A stretch of 64,000 nucleotides of DNA from Phytohabitans sp052068095 (GTDB lineage: Bacteria > Actinomycetota > Actinomycetes > Mycobacteriales > Micromonosporaceae). The stretch is taken from positions 90,628 to 154,627 of the forward strand of contig NZ_JBQHDG010000028.1 in NCBI RefSeq assembly GCF_052068095.1. The letters run 5' to 3'. This document shows, piece by piece, positions 9,401 to 17,400 of this stretch (positions are counted from its first letter, which is position 1; every line of letters starts with the position of its first letter). The translations under genes were made by a program, and so were the position numbers. The notes under the pieces were generated by a model. The model searched no databases and was not told the DNA's origin. It saw nothing but the letters and a program-made list of their open reading frames with translations.

Positions 9401-11460
9401 AGTTGCCCGGCCGCCCTGGCCAGTTCGAGTGATGCGGTCGCGGCGAGCACCGGTTTCCCGCCGACCAGGTGGTCGGCGACCACGAAGTCGGTGCCCGCCG
9501 GGCGGTAACGGAATCTCGGTCCGTCGCCGTCCGGCAGGCGGTCCAACACGAGCCCGGCGGCGGGGGGCGCCGGTTCGTCGCGTGTCTCGTGCCAGTAGCG
9601 GTCGCGGGCGAACGGGTACGTGGGCAGGCCGGTCCGCCGTCCACCGGACGGGTGAAGCGCGTCCACGGGTACCGGCACGCCGTGCTCGTAGGCCGACGCG
9701 GCCCGCTCGAGCGCCGCTCGCCGCTCGGCTCCCCGCGCCGCTTCCGGGAGCTCGCGGCGCAGCTCCTCGGCCACCCACTGCCGCTCGCCCACGGGGGCGC
9801 CACCGCCGGCCGTGCCGGCGCGGCGGGCGGCGATCGCAGCACTCAGCTCGGCGGCGCCGCCGGCCACGAACGCGGCCCGCTTCTCGAAGTGCAGCCGCCC
9901 GGCGTGCAGCGTGTAGGCCACCGCCTCCAGCGGCTGCCGCCCGGCGTCGCTGTCCAACCAGGACTCCAGGTCGTCGAGGCGCCTGGCCAGTGCCTCGTCG
10001 GTCCGCGCCGAGACCAGTATGAGCTGCGGCTGGGGGTTCGCGGCGGGCAACGGGCGCTCCGGCGGCTCCTCCACGACCAGATGGGCGTTGGTGCCGCTGT
10101 AACCGTAGGAGCTGATCGCGGCCCGACGCGGCGCACCGTCCACTGTCGACCACGGGATGGCCTCGGTAACCGGGTAGAACGGGGTAGTGGCGAAGCCGAT
10201 CCGCTCGTTCTCCTGCTCCAGGTGCAGGGTCGGCGGGAGCATCCGGTGCTCCAGGGCGAGCAGGCACTTGATGAGGCCGGCCACACCGGCTGCCTGGCCG
10301 GTGTGGCCGATGTTGCTCTTCACCGATCCGATGGCGCAGAACCCGGTCCGGTCGGTGTATGTGCGGAACGACCGGGTCAGTGCCTCGACCTCGATGGGGT
10401 CGCCGAGTGTGGTGCCGGTGCCGTGCGCCTCGACGAGCGAGATGGTCTCCGGGCTGATGCCGGCCCGGTCGTACACCGACAGCTGGAGCGCGGTCTGCGA
10501 CCGGGAGCTCGGCGCGGTCAAGCCGTTGGTCTTGCCGTCCTGGTTGGTACCCACGCCGAGCACCACGCCGCGGATCCGGTCGCCGTCGCGCAGCGCCGCC
10601 TCGAGGTCTTTGAGGACCACCACGCCGACGCCCTCGCCGGGTACGAAGCCGTCCGCGCGGCTGTCGAAGGCGCGGCACCGACCGGTCGGCGAGAGCATGC
10701 CCGCCTTGCTCGCCGAGAGGTAGAAGCCGGGCCCGACGAACAGGCACACACCACCGGCCAGCGCCATCTCGCACTGGCCCGACTCGATGGCTTGGCAGGC
10801 CAGGTGGACGGCGACCAGCGAGGACGAGCAGGCGGTATTCAGCGCGACGCTCGGCCCGCGCAGGTTGAGCAGGTACGAGATGCGGGCGGCCAGGATCGCC
10901 GTGTCGTTGCCCATCATGACGCGGGCGTCGGCATCCACTCCGTTCCGCTCGGATTCGCTGGCGTAGTCGCTGGCGGGTGCGCCGGCGAACACCCCGCAGC
11001 TCGTCGCCGACACCGCGTCGCTGGCGTATCCCGCGTCCTCCAGCGCCGTCCAGCAGCTCTCCAGGAACAGCCGCTGCTGCGGATCCATGCTCTGCGCCTC
11101 GCGGCCGGAGAGGTTGAAAAACAGCGGATCGAACCCGTCCACGCCGTCGAGGAAGCCGCCCCACCGGGAGTTGGTCCGGCCCGGCACGTGCGGATCGGGA
11201 TCGTAGTAGCGGTCGATGTCCCAGCGCTCGCGTGGCACCTCGCGCACCGAATCACGGCCGGAAACCAGCGACTCCCAGAACTCCTCCGGCGACGCTCCGC
11301 CGCTGAACCGGCAGGACATGCCCACCACGGCGACGCGGCGGCCGGTCGCCGGGGACGCGGGATCGCCGGCGCGCAGCGCGGCGAGCCGCCGCTTGCCCTC
11401 CGTCGGGGAGATCTCCCCTGACCGCACGAGTTCCAGCACGCGCTTCAGGTCACCGTTCAT
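445..11460 (-). CDS. PksC: trans-AT polyketide synthase, modules 8-10, with TE and terminal methyltransferase
   Basis: This is the last synthase protein (3671 aa) of the assembly line. Domains by residue: a short helical docking segment (1-30); KS8 (42-470; Cys211, His346, His386); DH8 (635-900; His664, Asp824); KR8 (905-1360; TGGAGFIG at 1135-1142, Tyr1273, Asn1277); ACP8 (1383-1458; Ser1418); KS9 (1493-1915; Cys1657, His1792, His1835); a serine-less ACP-like insert (1966-2040); ACP9 (2198-2275; Ser2233); KS10 (2302-2740; Cys2471, His2606, His2653); ACP10 (2909-2986; Ser2944); thioesterase (3010-3298; GYSFGG with Ser3094, Asp3121, His3276); SAM methyltransferase (3350-3671; EVGAGTGG at 3491-3498). 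There is no AT domain. In the DH8 motif HxxxGxxxxP the last Pro is Ala673, so activity is uncertain. Modules 9 and 10 have no reducing domains, which predicts a 3,5-diketo end before TE release. A methyltransferase after the TE is unusual. The ATG overlaps the pksB stop by 11 nt. Confidence 0.97.
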   Translation of the reverse strand: MNGDLKRVLELVRSGEISPTEGKRRLAALRAGDPASPATGRRVAVVGMSCRFSGGASPEEFWESLVSGRDSVREVPRERWDIDRYYDPDPHVPGRTNSRWGGFLDGVDGFDPLFFNLSGREAQSMDPQQRLFLESCWTALEDAGYASDAVSATSCGVFAGAPASDYASESERNGVDADARVMMGNDTAILAARISYLLNLRGPSVALNTACSSSLVAVHLACQAIESGQCEMALAGGVCLFVGPGFYLSASKAGMLSPTGRCRAFDSRADGFVPGEGVGVVVLKDLEAALRDGDRIRGVVLGVGTNQDGKTNGLTAPSSRSQTALQLSVYDRAGISPETISLVEAHGTGTTLGDPIEVEALTRSFRTYTDRTGFCAIGSVKSNIGHTGQAAGVAGLIKCLLALEHRMLPPTLHLEQENERIGFATTPFYPVTEAIPWSTVDGAPRRAAISSYGYSGTNAHLVVEEPPERPLPAANPQPQLILVSARTDEALARRLDDLESWLDSDAGRQPLEAVAYTLHAGRLHFEKRAAFVAGGAAELSAAIAARRAGTAGGGAPVGERQWVAEELRRELPEAARGAERRAALERAASAYEHGVPVPVDALHPSGGRRTGLPTYPFARDRYWHETRDEPAPPAAGLVLDRLPDGDGPRFRYRPAGTDFVVADHLVGGKPVLAATASLELARAAGQLAGFEVRSVEDVTWHRRLPAVSEQGLEIRLTPGDGGVSFQIGHGTGPRPGVAGWLNPVVAESVAPTVDLAAIRRQCGRTLSGAECYQRFRELGLTHGSGFQVVREVRTDGEQALAELSLPPELSAGLPGFGLHPALLDGALQAVVALAPDAGAGGLRVPYALERLTMHAPLRASCYAHVVPRGETILDIAVTDESGKVLVSLHGLTVAEVEAPGGLDIVTPFEAVWREAAVAGTGRAEDGVILVCDLGSGHVDRLRAEHPGQTVVHAVPGAAFRAIGEHSFELRPDSAEDFGRLVAAFEPDRVLVLWSLHDRQNLDGPPDLSLSFHTTLALCQALSGRPGGPVAIRVAHPLDGDVAAPHLAALGALARTLRLEDPELRVQCVGVPCEPDGSARLDLAWDLLLRRGDPADEPELQVRPDGAVLRRELRELPPLDRTAPSPAGSGATCLITGGAGFIGRNLARRLASAGANVVLLGRSALTESEVDGLGAGGGRVVYRRADVADASAMAAVLDEVRRELGPLTGVIHAAGVVRDSLFVHKTPDTVRDVLRSKVDGALVLDRLTRADPLEFMVLFSSLVPALGNTGQTDYAYANAFLDEFAVARERLRGEGSRQGRTVSVAWPAWAGGGMGAAVAHAIPDMPTMDVAEGLSALSSVLRAASPYVALVKGDPVEIRTALQRPSAPVAAATPNTAVASGDLRAAAESLLAEVLADELRVPAGRIDPEAAFEQFGIDSIMVMRLSQRLESEFGPLPKTLFFRYGTLRELAGYFAERHRTTIESRLAIRPGEVLDAVREAPAVAVEPSPPVPAGDIAVVGVSGRYPMAEHLDDFWSNLLAGRDCVTEIPPERWSLDGFFDPAGGPGRSYAKWGGFLTDVDKFDPLFFNISPNEAAMMDPQERIFLETVWHVLESAGYTRAQLRERTTGVFVGVMYGEYALLGQAADGRMAVSSHASIANRVSYFFDFHGPSLALDTMCSSSLTAIHLACESLRRGECDTAVAGGVNLSLHPHKYLQLSLGRFASTDGRCRSFGADGDGYVPGEGVGALLLKPLPAALADGDTVHAVIRGTAVNHGGKTNGYTVPNPRAQTAAVVTALRAAAVKPADVGYVEAHGTGTPLGDPIELAALTEAFHELGAAPHDPVTVPIGSVKSAIGHLESAAGVAAVTKVILQMRHGMLAPSLHADRLNPNADFADSPFRVQREAAAWPPRGDRPARRIAGVSSFGAGGANAHVVLADHPQPSHDSRPDGPQVLVLSAKSADRLVVLAENLAAFLERRTAPVVPLPAEAVTADLLDRVRELLGLHQNDLGTTDPLSECGLDHAARVRLGTVVAQAYGTASDELPAALDTVAALAEYLLENAAFPGQVHPALAGGDGLTLGDVAYTLQVGREVMPERLAVVASNLPQAASLLRAFATGVPSEGVFSGRPREDTLHESDRSQLDPATVAWSWVRGAAIDWRALHRGRTRRRVPLVGYPFARERHWINEIPRAAVPAAREEMVDHVNPATDAPAPQPDLPGQRASIVRELMAMTADVSGLDPGRLDETTGLGEYGLESVALKQLADRIGERFDAAVSPTLFYERRGLGGVADWLVEEYGPRLAAPEKTRPAVAEVAAVEPVAAAGGAEPIAVIGMSGRFPGSPDLDRYWDNLAAGRDLVTEVPAERWDWRSLCDGVPEDQQGRYRWGGFVDDVDKFDPLFFGISPAEAEMMDPQQRVLLETVWGAIEDSGYRPSHLAGRDVGLFAGVQFSDYQHLLHEAGVLNAQAGLGNEHSIVVNRISYLLDLRGPSEPVNTACSSSLVAVHRAVRAIRNGEASMAIAGGIALNLASYSTVAAAMMGLLSPRGRCRTLDRGADGYVKGEGVGAVVLKPLSQAVADGDTIYAVIRGTSVNHGGRAASITAPSTEAQAALLREAVEEAGVGPESIGYLELHGTGTELGDPVEINGIKSAFRQLARSRGSQLPGEPYCGIGSVKTNIGHLEPASGIAGLIKVIMSMRHATLPGLVHLDEMNPYVDLRDSPFYPIRETVPWQRLTGADGRPSPLRAGVSSFGFGGVNAHVLVEEYATDAPAPAAQPRDRVFVYSAKTPAALDSGIDRFLDRLDRWESGTEPAPGPDAVEYTLREGREEFVERLAVVAASLSELGARLRAVQRGEDQPGVHRGHAGAAGTGARLTGTPDELAAAWVAGQPVDWPGVATPQRTSLPTYAFNRTRFWFTAPEGRAARHDAGDEETLSGEPYIRAVLRDILLDKLKLTEDVFDEDQPLQDFGVDSILGALIVQVVQEEFDIQMPVTALIEYPTLRALSGYIHTEFFQGREPASGTTARRKDRGRGDADRLPPELIPVNVSGTRQPSFWVHGAAGYAAWFQNLSQVLGPEYPVYAFQARGTDGHSMPHTLDEMIDYYVDCIRRVQPNGPYVIGGYSFGGIPAMEIARRLQEQGETIRHLIMFDTYPATQEVFDRHFGGYDDGFLQFYLANYFLNLNDNPERAIRQDDVAHLPPNLRLAELARLAKERSGKLLDVDDIYHYLRGGMECSAHAEGIYQTYKMRPYDASNVLFFRALDGFTGRSSAMYWRAQNILDGYDYVRPWRDVVEGEVRVVELDNDHLSLLDEPTLSIAAKQIESVLRDPPPLDRDRYLDFITSFDALTEFGGRLLADRFRGAGVLPVDETPVPVAQARTQLAVQDGYDRLFRASLDILERGGYLRRVDGELAATDKLLASGFAGGADEIERHAAEMVAAHPDVRDYVPLLLACQAAVLEVARGDREATDVIFPGGSMELVAELYKGNIQTEYYNRLVAERVGEHVRHFTRRFPLSTAQVFEVGAGTGGTSAYVLEAVAAHANRVRYFYTDIGAVFVQAAKPQFAERYPFTEFTAYDVERAPAGQGFEPHSMDVVVASNVLHTTRRMDVTLDQCRALLKPGGVIVVNELTQRLDYNTLTFGLTPGWWLYEDEDVRISGSPLLSTRQWRTSLHAAGFDDAELHGLAGIPDDEHAQCVIVARAV

Positions 11461-14400
11461 GCTCGCCCCCCAGCTTCGCCAATGCGTCGTCGAGACTCAG
11501 CTCACCGGCGGCGAGCCGTTGCAACAGCTCCACGTCGGCGGGTACCGTCTCGGCTGGCCCGTGGCCGTGTCCGTTGCTCTTTCCGTTGGCCTTGCCGCGA
11601 CGCCCGCCGTCCGCGCCGGGACGGTCCGCGCACACGTGTTCGGTGAGCTCGGCCAGCGTCGGGTGGTCGAACAGGGCGGTCGGCTTGAGGTTGGTGCCCA
11701 GCCGCGCGTTGAGCGTGTTCACCAGCTCGACGAGGATGATGGAGTCCACCCCGTACTCGGTGAACGGCCGGTCCACGTCGAGGTCGTCGCTGTCCCGTCC
11801 GAGCACCTCGGCGACGGTGGACGACACGATCCGCCGGGTCTCCGCCAGATCGAGGCTCGTCGGCGATTCCACCGCCGCGGCCGGCTCGCGCTCGGCGACG
11901 AGAACGTGCTGGCCCATCTCGCCGTGCGTTACCTCGGCCGGCGCCAGGGCGGTGGTGCGGCCGAGTCCGGCGCCGTGCAGCAGCCGGGTCCAGGTCGGCA
12001 CGTCGGCCAGTGGTGAGCCCGGCACCCGCACCTCGCCGTCGGTGGCCCGCCACCAGCCGTCGAGCAGTCCGAAGGTGAGCGTGGCGAACGGGCTGAACGC
12101 GGTCGTCTCGCTGAGCACCAGCCGGCCGCCGTCCTTCAGCAGGTGCCGGACGTGGTCCAGGGTCTCGCGCAGGTCGCGGGTCGCGTGCAGCACGTTGGCC
12201 GCGACCACCACGTCGAAGTCGCCGGACGGGAACCCTTGGTCGGCTGGGTCGCTTTCGATGTCGAGCCGGCGGAACTCCATGAAGGGATGGTCGGCGCCGA
12301 ACTCCCGGCGCCCGTGCCGCAAGAAACCCAGCGATACATCGGTGTACACGTACCGGACCCGGTCGCCCCGGTCTCGGAGCGCGGCGAGCACGCTCGCGCT
12401 GGTACCGCCGGTACCCGCGCCGATCTCCAGGACCCGCACCGGGGCGGTGTCGCCGTGGCCGTCGACGTACGCGAGGACTGCCTGCGCGGCCAGCGCGTTG
12501 AGCCGGTCGGACAGCGGGTCACCCCGGTAGACGCCCTCCACCTTGCTCGCCGACGCGCCCGGGAACATCACCGTGGTGGCCTCCACCTCGCCGCGCAGCA
12601 GGTCCGGGTACTTGTCGAGGCAGGCGGTCAGCAGGTCGACGTGTGCGGCCACCTCGGGGCTCCGCCCGCCGAGCCGCCTACTCTCGGCGGCCAGGTCCCT
12701 GGCGGCTAGGCCGGCGACCGCCGCGGTCGCGGTGAGCCATTCTCCGTCGCGGGTCAGGTACCCGGCCGTGACGAGGATGTCGAGCAGTGTCAGGAACAGC
12801 CGTGCGTGTTTCGGTGCGACGGCAAGTTCGGCCGCAAGGGTGGACGCGGACCGCCGCTCCTGGGGGTTGGTGAACGCGCCCATCTCCTGTAGCGCGGTGA
12901 GCAGCCGCGCGGCGCCCAGGTCGTCGAGCCGGCGGTGTGCGGCCAGCAGCCGGTCACCGTCGAGTGCGGCGCCCGGCGCCCGGCCGGCCAGCGGATCCCA
13001 TCCGGCGCCGCGGTCCGGATCGGGCACGCCCGGCGCCTGGTGCGCCGCCGGGCCGTCCTGCACGCCGAAACGTTCCAGCACCCGCTGTTCGGCCTTGAGC
13101 ACCATGACCTGCGGCAGCCGGTTGGCCAGGACGGCCTCGATCGCCCGCATACCGTCCGCGGTGTCGATCGAGTGCACGCCGACCGACGCCATCCGCTGGC
13201 GGTAGCCGGCCTTGGCCACGATGCCGACCTCGCCCCAGTACCCCCAGTTGACGACGTGCACCGGCACTCCGGTGCCGCGCAGGTGCGCGGCGAACGCGTC
13301 CTTGAAGGTACACGCGGCCGCGTAGTTGGCTTGTCCGGCGTTGCCGCTGAACGACTGTGCCGAGGAGAAGAACGTGAGGAAGTCCAGCGGCTCCTCGCGC
13401 AGTGCCCGCGCGAGCACGACCGCGCCCTTCACCTTCGGCGCCAGCACCGCCGCAAAATTGGCCTCGTCCATGGCGTCGAGGCGCGCGTCGCGCAGCACCA
13501 GCGCCGAGTGGAACGCGCCGTGTACCGGCCCGAAGCGCTCCCGCACCGCGGCCACCGCGGCCGTCATGCCGGCGTCGTCGCCCGCGTCGACCGCGAAGTA
13601 GGCGGGGGTGCCGCCCGCGGCGGCGACCCGGTCGAGCTGGCGTTGGATCTCCGGGTTCAACGGCCTGCGGCCCAGCAGAGCGACGTTCGCGGCGGCCCGG
13701 CGCCCCAGGTGCACGGCGAGTTCCGCACCGATGCCGCCGGCGCCGCCGAGGATCAGGTACGTGCCGCCGCGCCGGAACGGTGGCTCGGCGGGCACCGCCA
13801 CCCGCTCGGCCTCGCTCAGCACCAGCGTCCACCGGCGCCCGTCGCGCAGCACGACCTCGTTGCCGTCCGGGTGACCGGGTTCGGCGGCGAGCGCGGTTGC
13901 CACCGCGCCGGCGCCGTCCCCCGTGAGGTCGCCGGTGGCCACGTCGACACAGCCGACCTGCCACGAGGTCTGCTCCTTGGCCAGCGATCGGGTCAGGCCG
14001 AAGATGGCCGCGCCGAACGGGCGGCGCGGCCCACGGCCGTCGAGGCTGTGCGCGTCGGCGGTGACGGAGATCAGCTCGACCGGCCGCGGACTCCCGCCGG
14101 CGGCGAGTATCGACGTCACCACGCGGAACAACGACAGCACGCCGGACTCTTGCGCGCGCTCGGCCGCGCCGAGCGAGTCCCAGCCGGCACCGTCGAACCC
14201 GTCGTCCAGGCCGCCTAGAAAGTACACCCGCGCCGGCGGCGGTATCTGGCGCAACCGGCCGCTGAGGGCGTCGGGTGCCTCGCCGGCGCGCAGCCGGATG
14301 ATGTCGGCGGTGCCCGGGCGGTGCCGGGCCACCAGCCGCTCGGCCAGGCCGTAGTCGTTGGCCGGGGCGACGACCAGGACGCTGTCCGGCTCGGTCATGG

Positions 14401-17400
14401 CGGCCTGCGCGGGCGGATCGAGCTCCCGCCACCGTGGCGTGTACAGACGGGTGCGTACCGGCTCTTTCAGCTCCCGGTAGGACAGTCCCCGGATCGCCAC
14501 GCACACCCGACCGTCGGTGTCCATGATGGACACGTCGCACTCTCCCGGCTTGACCTGGCGCACGTACGCGAGGCTCCGCTCGGGTATCGGCCGTGCGAGG
14601 TGGATCTCGTCCATGGCGAACGGCACGTACGGCCGTTGCCCGTCGGCGTCGGGTTGCAGGGCCGCGACCGACTGGATCGCGCCGTCGAGCACGCCGGCGG
14701 GTAGTGGGCCGCCTGTGCCGCGCCGGACCAGCGTGGCCAGTGCCTCGGCTTCGCTGTGGCGGATCTCCTCGACCGTGGTGAAGTGTGGCCCGTACAGCAC
14801 GCCTATCCGGGTGAACCGCGCGTAGTGCCGATCCGCATCCGTCCACTGGGGACAGCGGTTGCCGAGGGCTGGCAGGTCGATCGTCTCGTTCCGGTCCGTA
14901 CCGGTTCGCACCTCGCCCCGGCTGTGCACCTGCGCGGTACCGTCCGGGCCGGTGCTACGCACCTCGAACGCGTACCGCCCCGGCTGGGCGGACCGGATCA
15001 CGACCTCGACAGTGCGCTCGTCGGTGACGAAGACCGGCCGCAGCCAGACCAGGCGGGTGAGCGTCAACGGTTCCGCGCCGAGCACCGCACGCAGCCCGTC
15101 GTGCAGCAGCTCCAGGTGCCCGGCCGCGGGCAGCAGCGGCCGCCGGTCCACGACGTGGTCGCGGACGAGCGGCAGGTCGGGCCGCAGGCGGTGCGGAAAC
15201 ACCCACTCGCTGTCGGCGGTATCCGCGGCGGGCGCGGCGGCACCGGGAATCCAGTAGCTCTCCTGGGCGAACGGGTAGGTAGGCAGATGGATCCGCCGCG
15301 CCGGTTCGTCGCCGTACAGCGCCTCCCACCCGACGTCGCCGCCGGAAACGTACCGGCGGGCCGCGTCGCCGAGGTCACCGGCTCCGGTCACCGGCGGTCC
15401 GCCGGTCTCGCCGGCCCGCCAGGCCCGGATCTGGTCGCGCAGGTCGCCCGCGTCGGTGGCCACGAACGCGGCGCGGACCGGGAAGTGGGAGCGGCCGGCG
15501 CCCAATGTGTGCGCGACGTCCCGCCATTCGTGCCGCCGGCCGTGCCTTTCCAGCCACCCGGCCAGCTCGTCGAGCCGCTCGGCGAGCGCCGCCGGGGTCT
15601 TGGCGGACACCGGGCACAGCCGCTCCCGGCCCGATTGCTCCGCGGACCGGGCGGCCGGACTCGGCGCCTCACGCACGACCGCGTGCACGTTGGTGCCGCT
15701 GAACCCGAACGAGCTGACCGCACCCAGCCGCGCCACGCCACCGTCCGGCTCCCACGCCCGCGCCTCGGTGTTGACGTAGAACGGGCTGTCGGTGAACGGG
15801 ATGTGCCGGTTGGGCACGGCGAAGTGCAGCGACGGCACGAGCATGCCGTGCTTGATGCACAGCAGGGTCTTCAGCAGGCCCGCGATGCCCGCGACGGTCA
15901 GCGTGTGGCCGAGGTTGGACTTGATCGATCCGATGGCGCAGTAACCGCGCCGTTCGGTGTACCGGCGGAAGGTCTGGGTGAGCGCCTCCACCTCGATCGG
16001 GTCGCCGAGCCGGGTTCCGGTGCCGTGGCACTCGACGTATCCGATCTGCCCCGGGTCGATGTCGAACCGTCCGTACACCGACCGCAGCAACGCCGCCTGC
16101 GACGGCGCGCTGGGCGCGGTGAGGCCGTTGCTCCGGCCGTCCTGGTTGGCGCCGGACGCGGCGATGACGCCATGGATGGGGTCGCCGTCGCGGATCGCGT
16201 CGGCCAGGCGCTTGAGCACCACGGCGCCCACACCCTCGCCCGGCACGAAGCCGTCGGCGCCGTCGTCGAAGGCCTGGCACCGGCCACGGGGTGAGAGCAT
16301 GCCCGCCTTGCTGGCGAGGATGTGCAGCTCCGGTGTGTTCAGTGCGGCCACTCCCCCGGCCACCGCGAGGTCGGCGCGCCCGTCGCGCAGCGCCTCGCAG
16401 GCAAGGTGAACGGCCATAAGCGAGGACGAGCAGGAGGTGTCCACGGCGAGGCTGGGGCCGCGCAGGTTCAGGTGGTACGAGAGCCGGGAGGCCAGCACCG
16501 CCGGGTGGGAACCCATGAATGTGTACCCCTCGACCGGTGTGCCTGCCGCGTGCAGCAGCTGCTGGTAGTCGCCGGCCGACGTGCCGACGAAGGCGTGGCA
16601 CTCGATGCCGTCCAGCGCCCGGTCTGGGTAGCCGGCGTCCTCCAGCGCACGCCACGCCTCCATCAGATACAGCCGCTGCTGCGGGTCCATCAGCCGGGCC
16701 TCGCGCGGTGAGATGCCGAAGAAGTCCGGGTCGAACTTGTCGATGTCCTCCAGCACCGAGCCCCATTTGCTGTACGTCTTGCCGGGCGCCGCCGGATCCG
16801 GGTCCCAATGCCGGGCGACGTCCCAACGCGCGGCCGGGATCTCCCCTACCGCGTCGGTGCCGGCGAGCAGGTTTGCCCAGAGCTCGTCGAGGTTGCGTGC
16901 CCTGGGAAACCGGCCGGACATACCGATGACGGCGATGTCCTGGGCGCCGACCACCGGTTGCGCGGGCACCGGCGGGGAGACGGGCCGCTGCACGGTGGGC
17001 GGTGCCGGCACGGACTGCGCGAGGTGGTCGGCGAGCTTGCGCAGGGTGGCGTAGTTGAAGAAGTCGGTGGGCTTCAGGTCGGTGCCCAGATCCTCGTTGA
17101 CCCGGTCCACGATGGACACCGCGAGCACCGAGTCGACACCGAGGTCGGTGTGCGGGACGTCGAGCTCGAACTCCTCGGCCGATATCTCCAGCACCGCGGC
17201 CATGGCATCGACGACCGCCCGATGCGCGCGGTTCCAGTCGAGCGGGGGCGTCGACGCCATGGCCGGCAGTTCTTCGTCGGCCCGGAAGGATCGCTCCACA
17301 GGGACCTCGTCGGTCCGGGAGGATCGCTCCGCGGGCCGGTCGGCGGCCGGGGCGGGTGGCACCTCCGGCCGTGCCGGCACAGCGGCTTCGTCCGCCGCAC

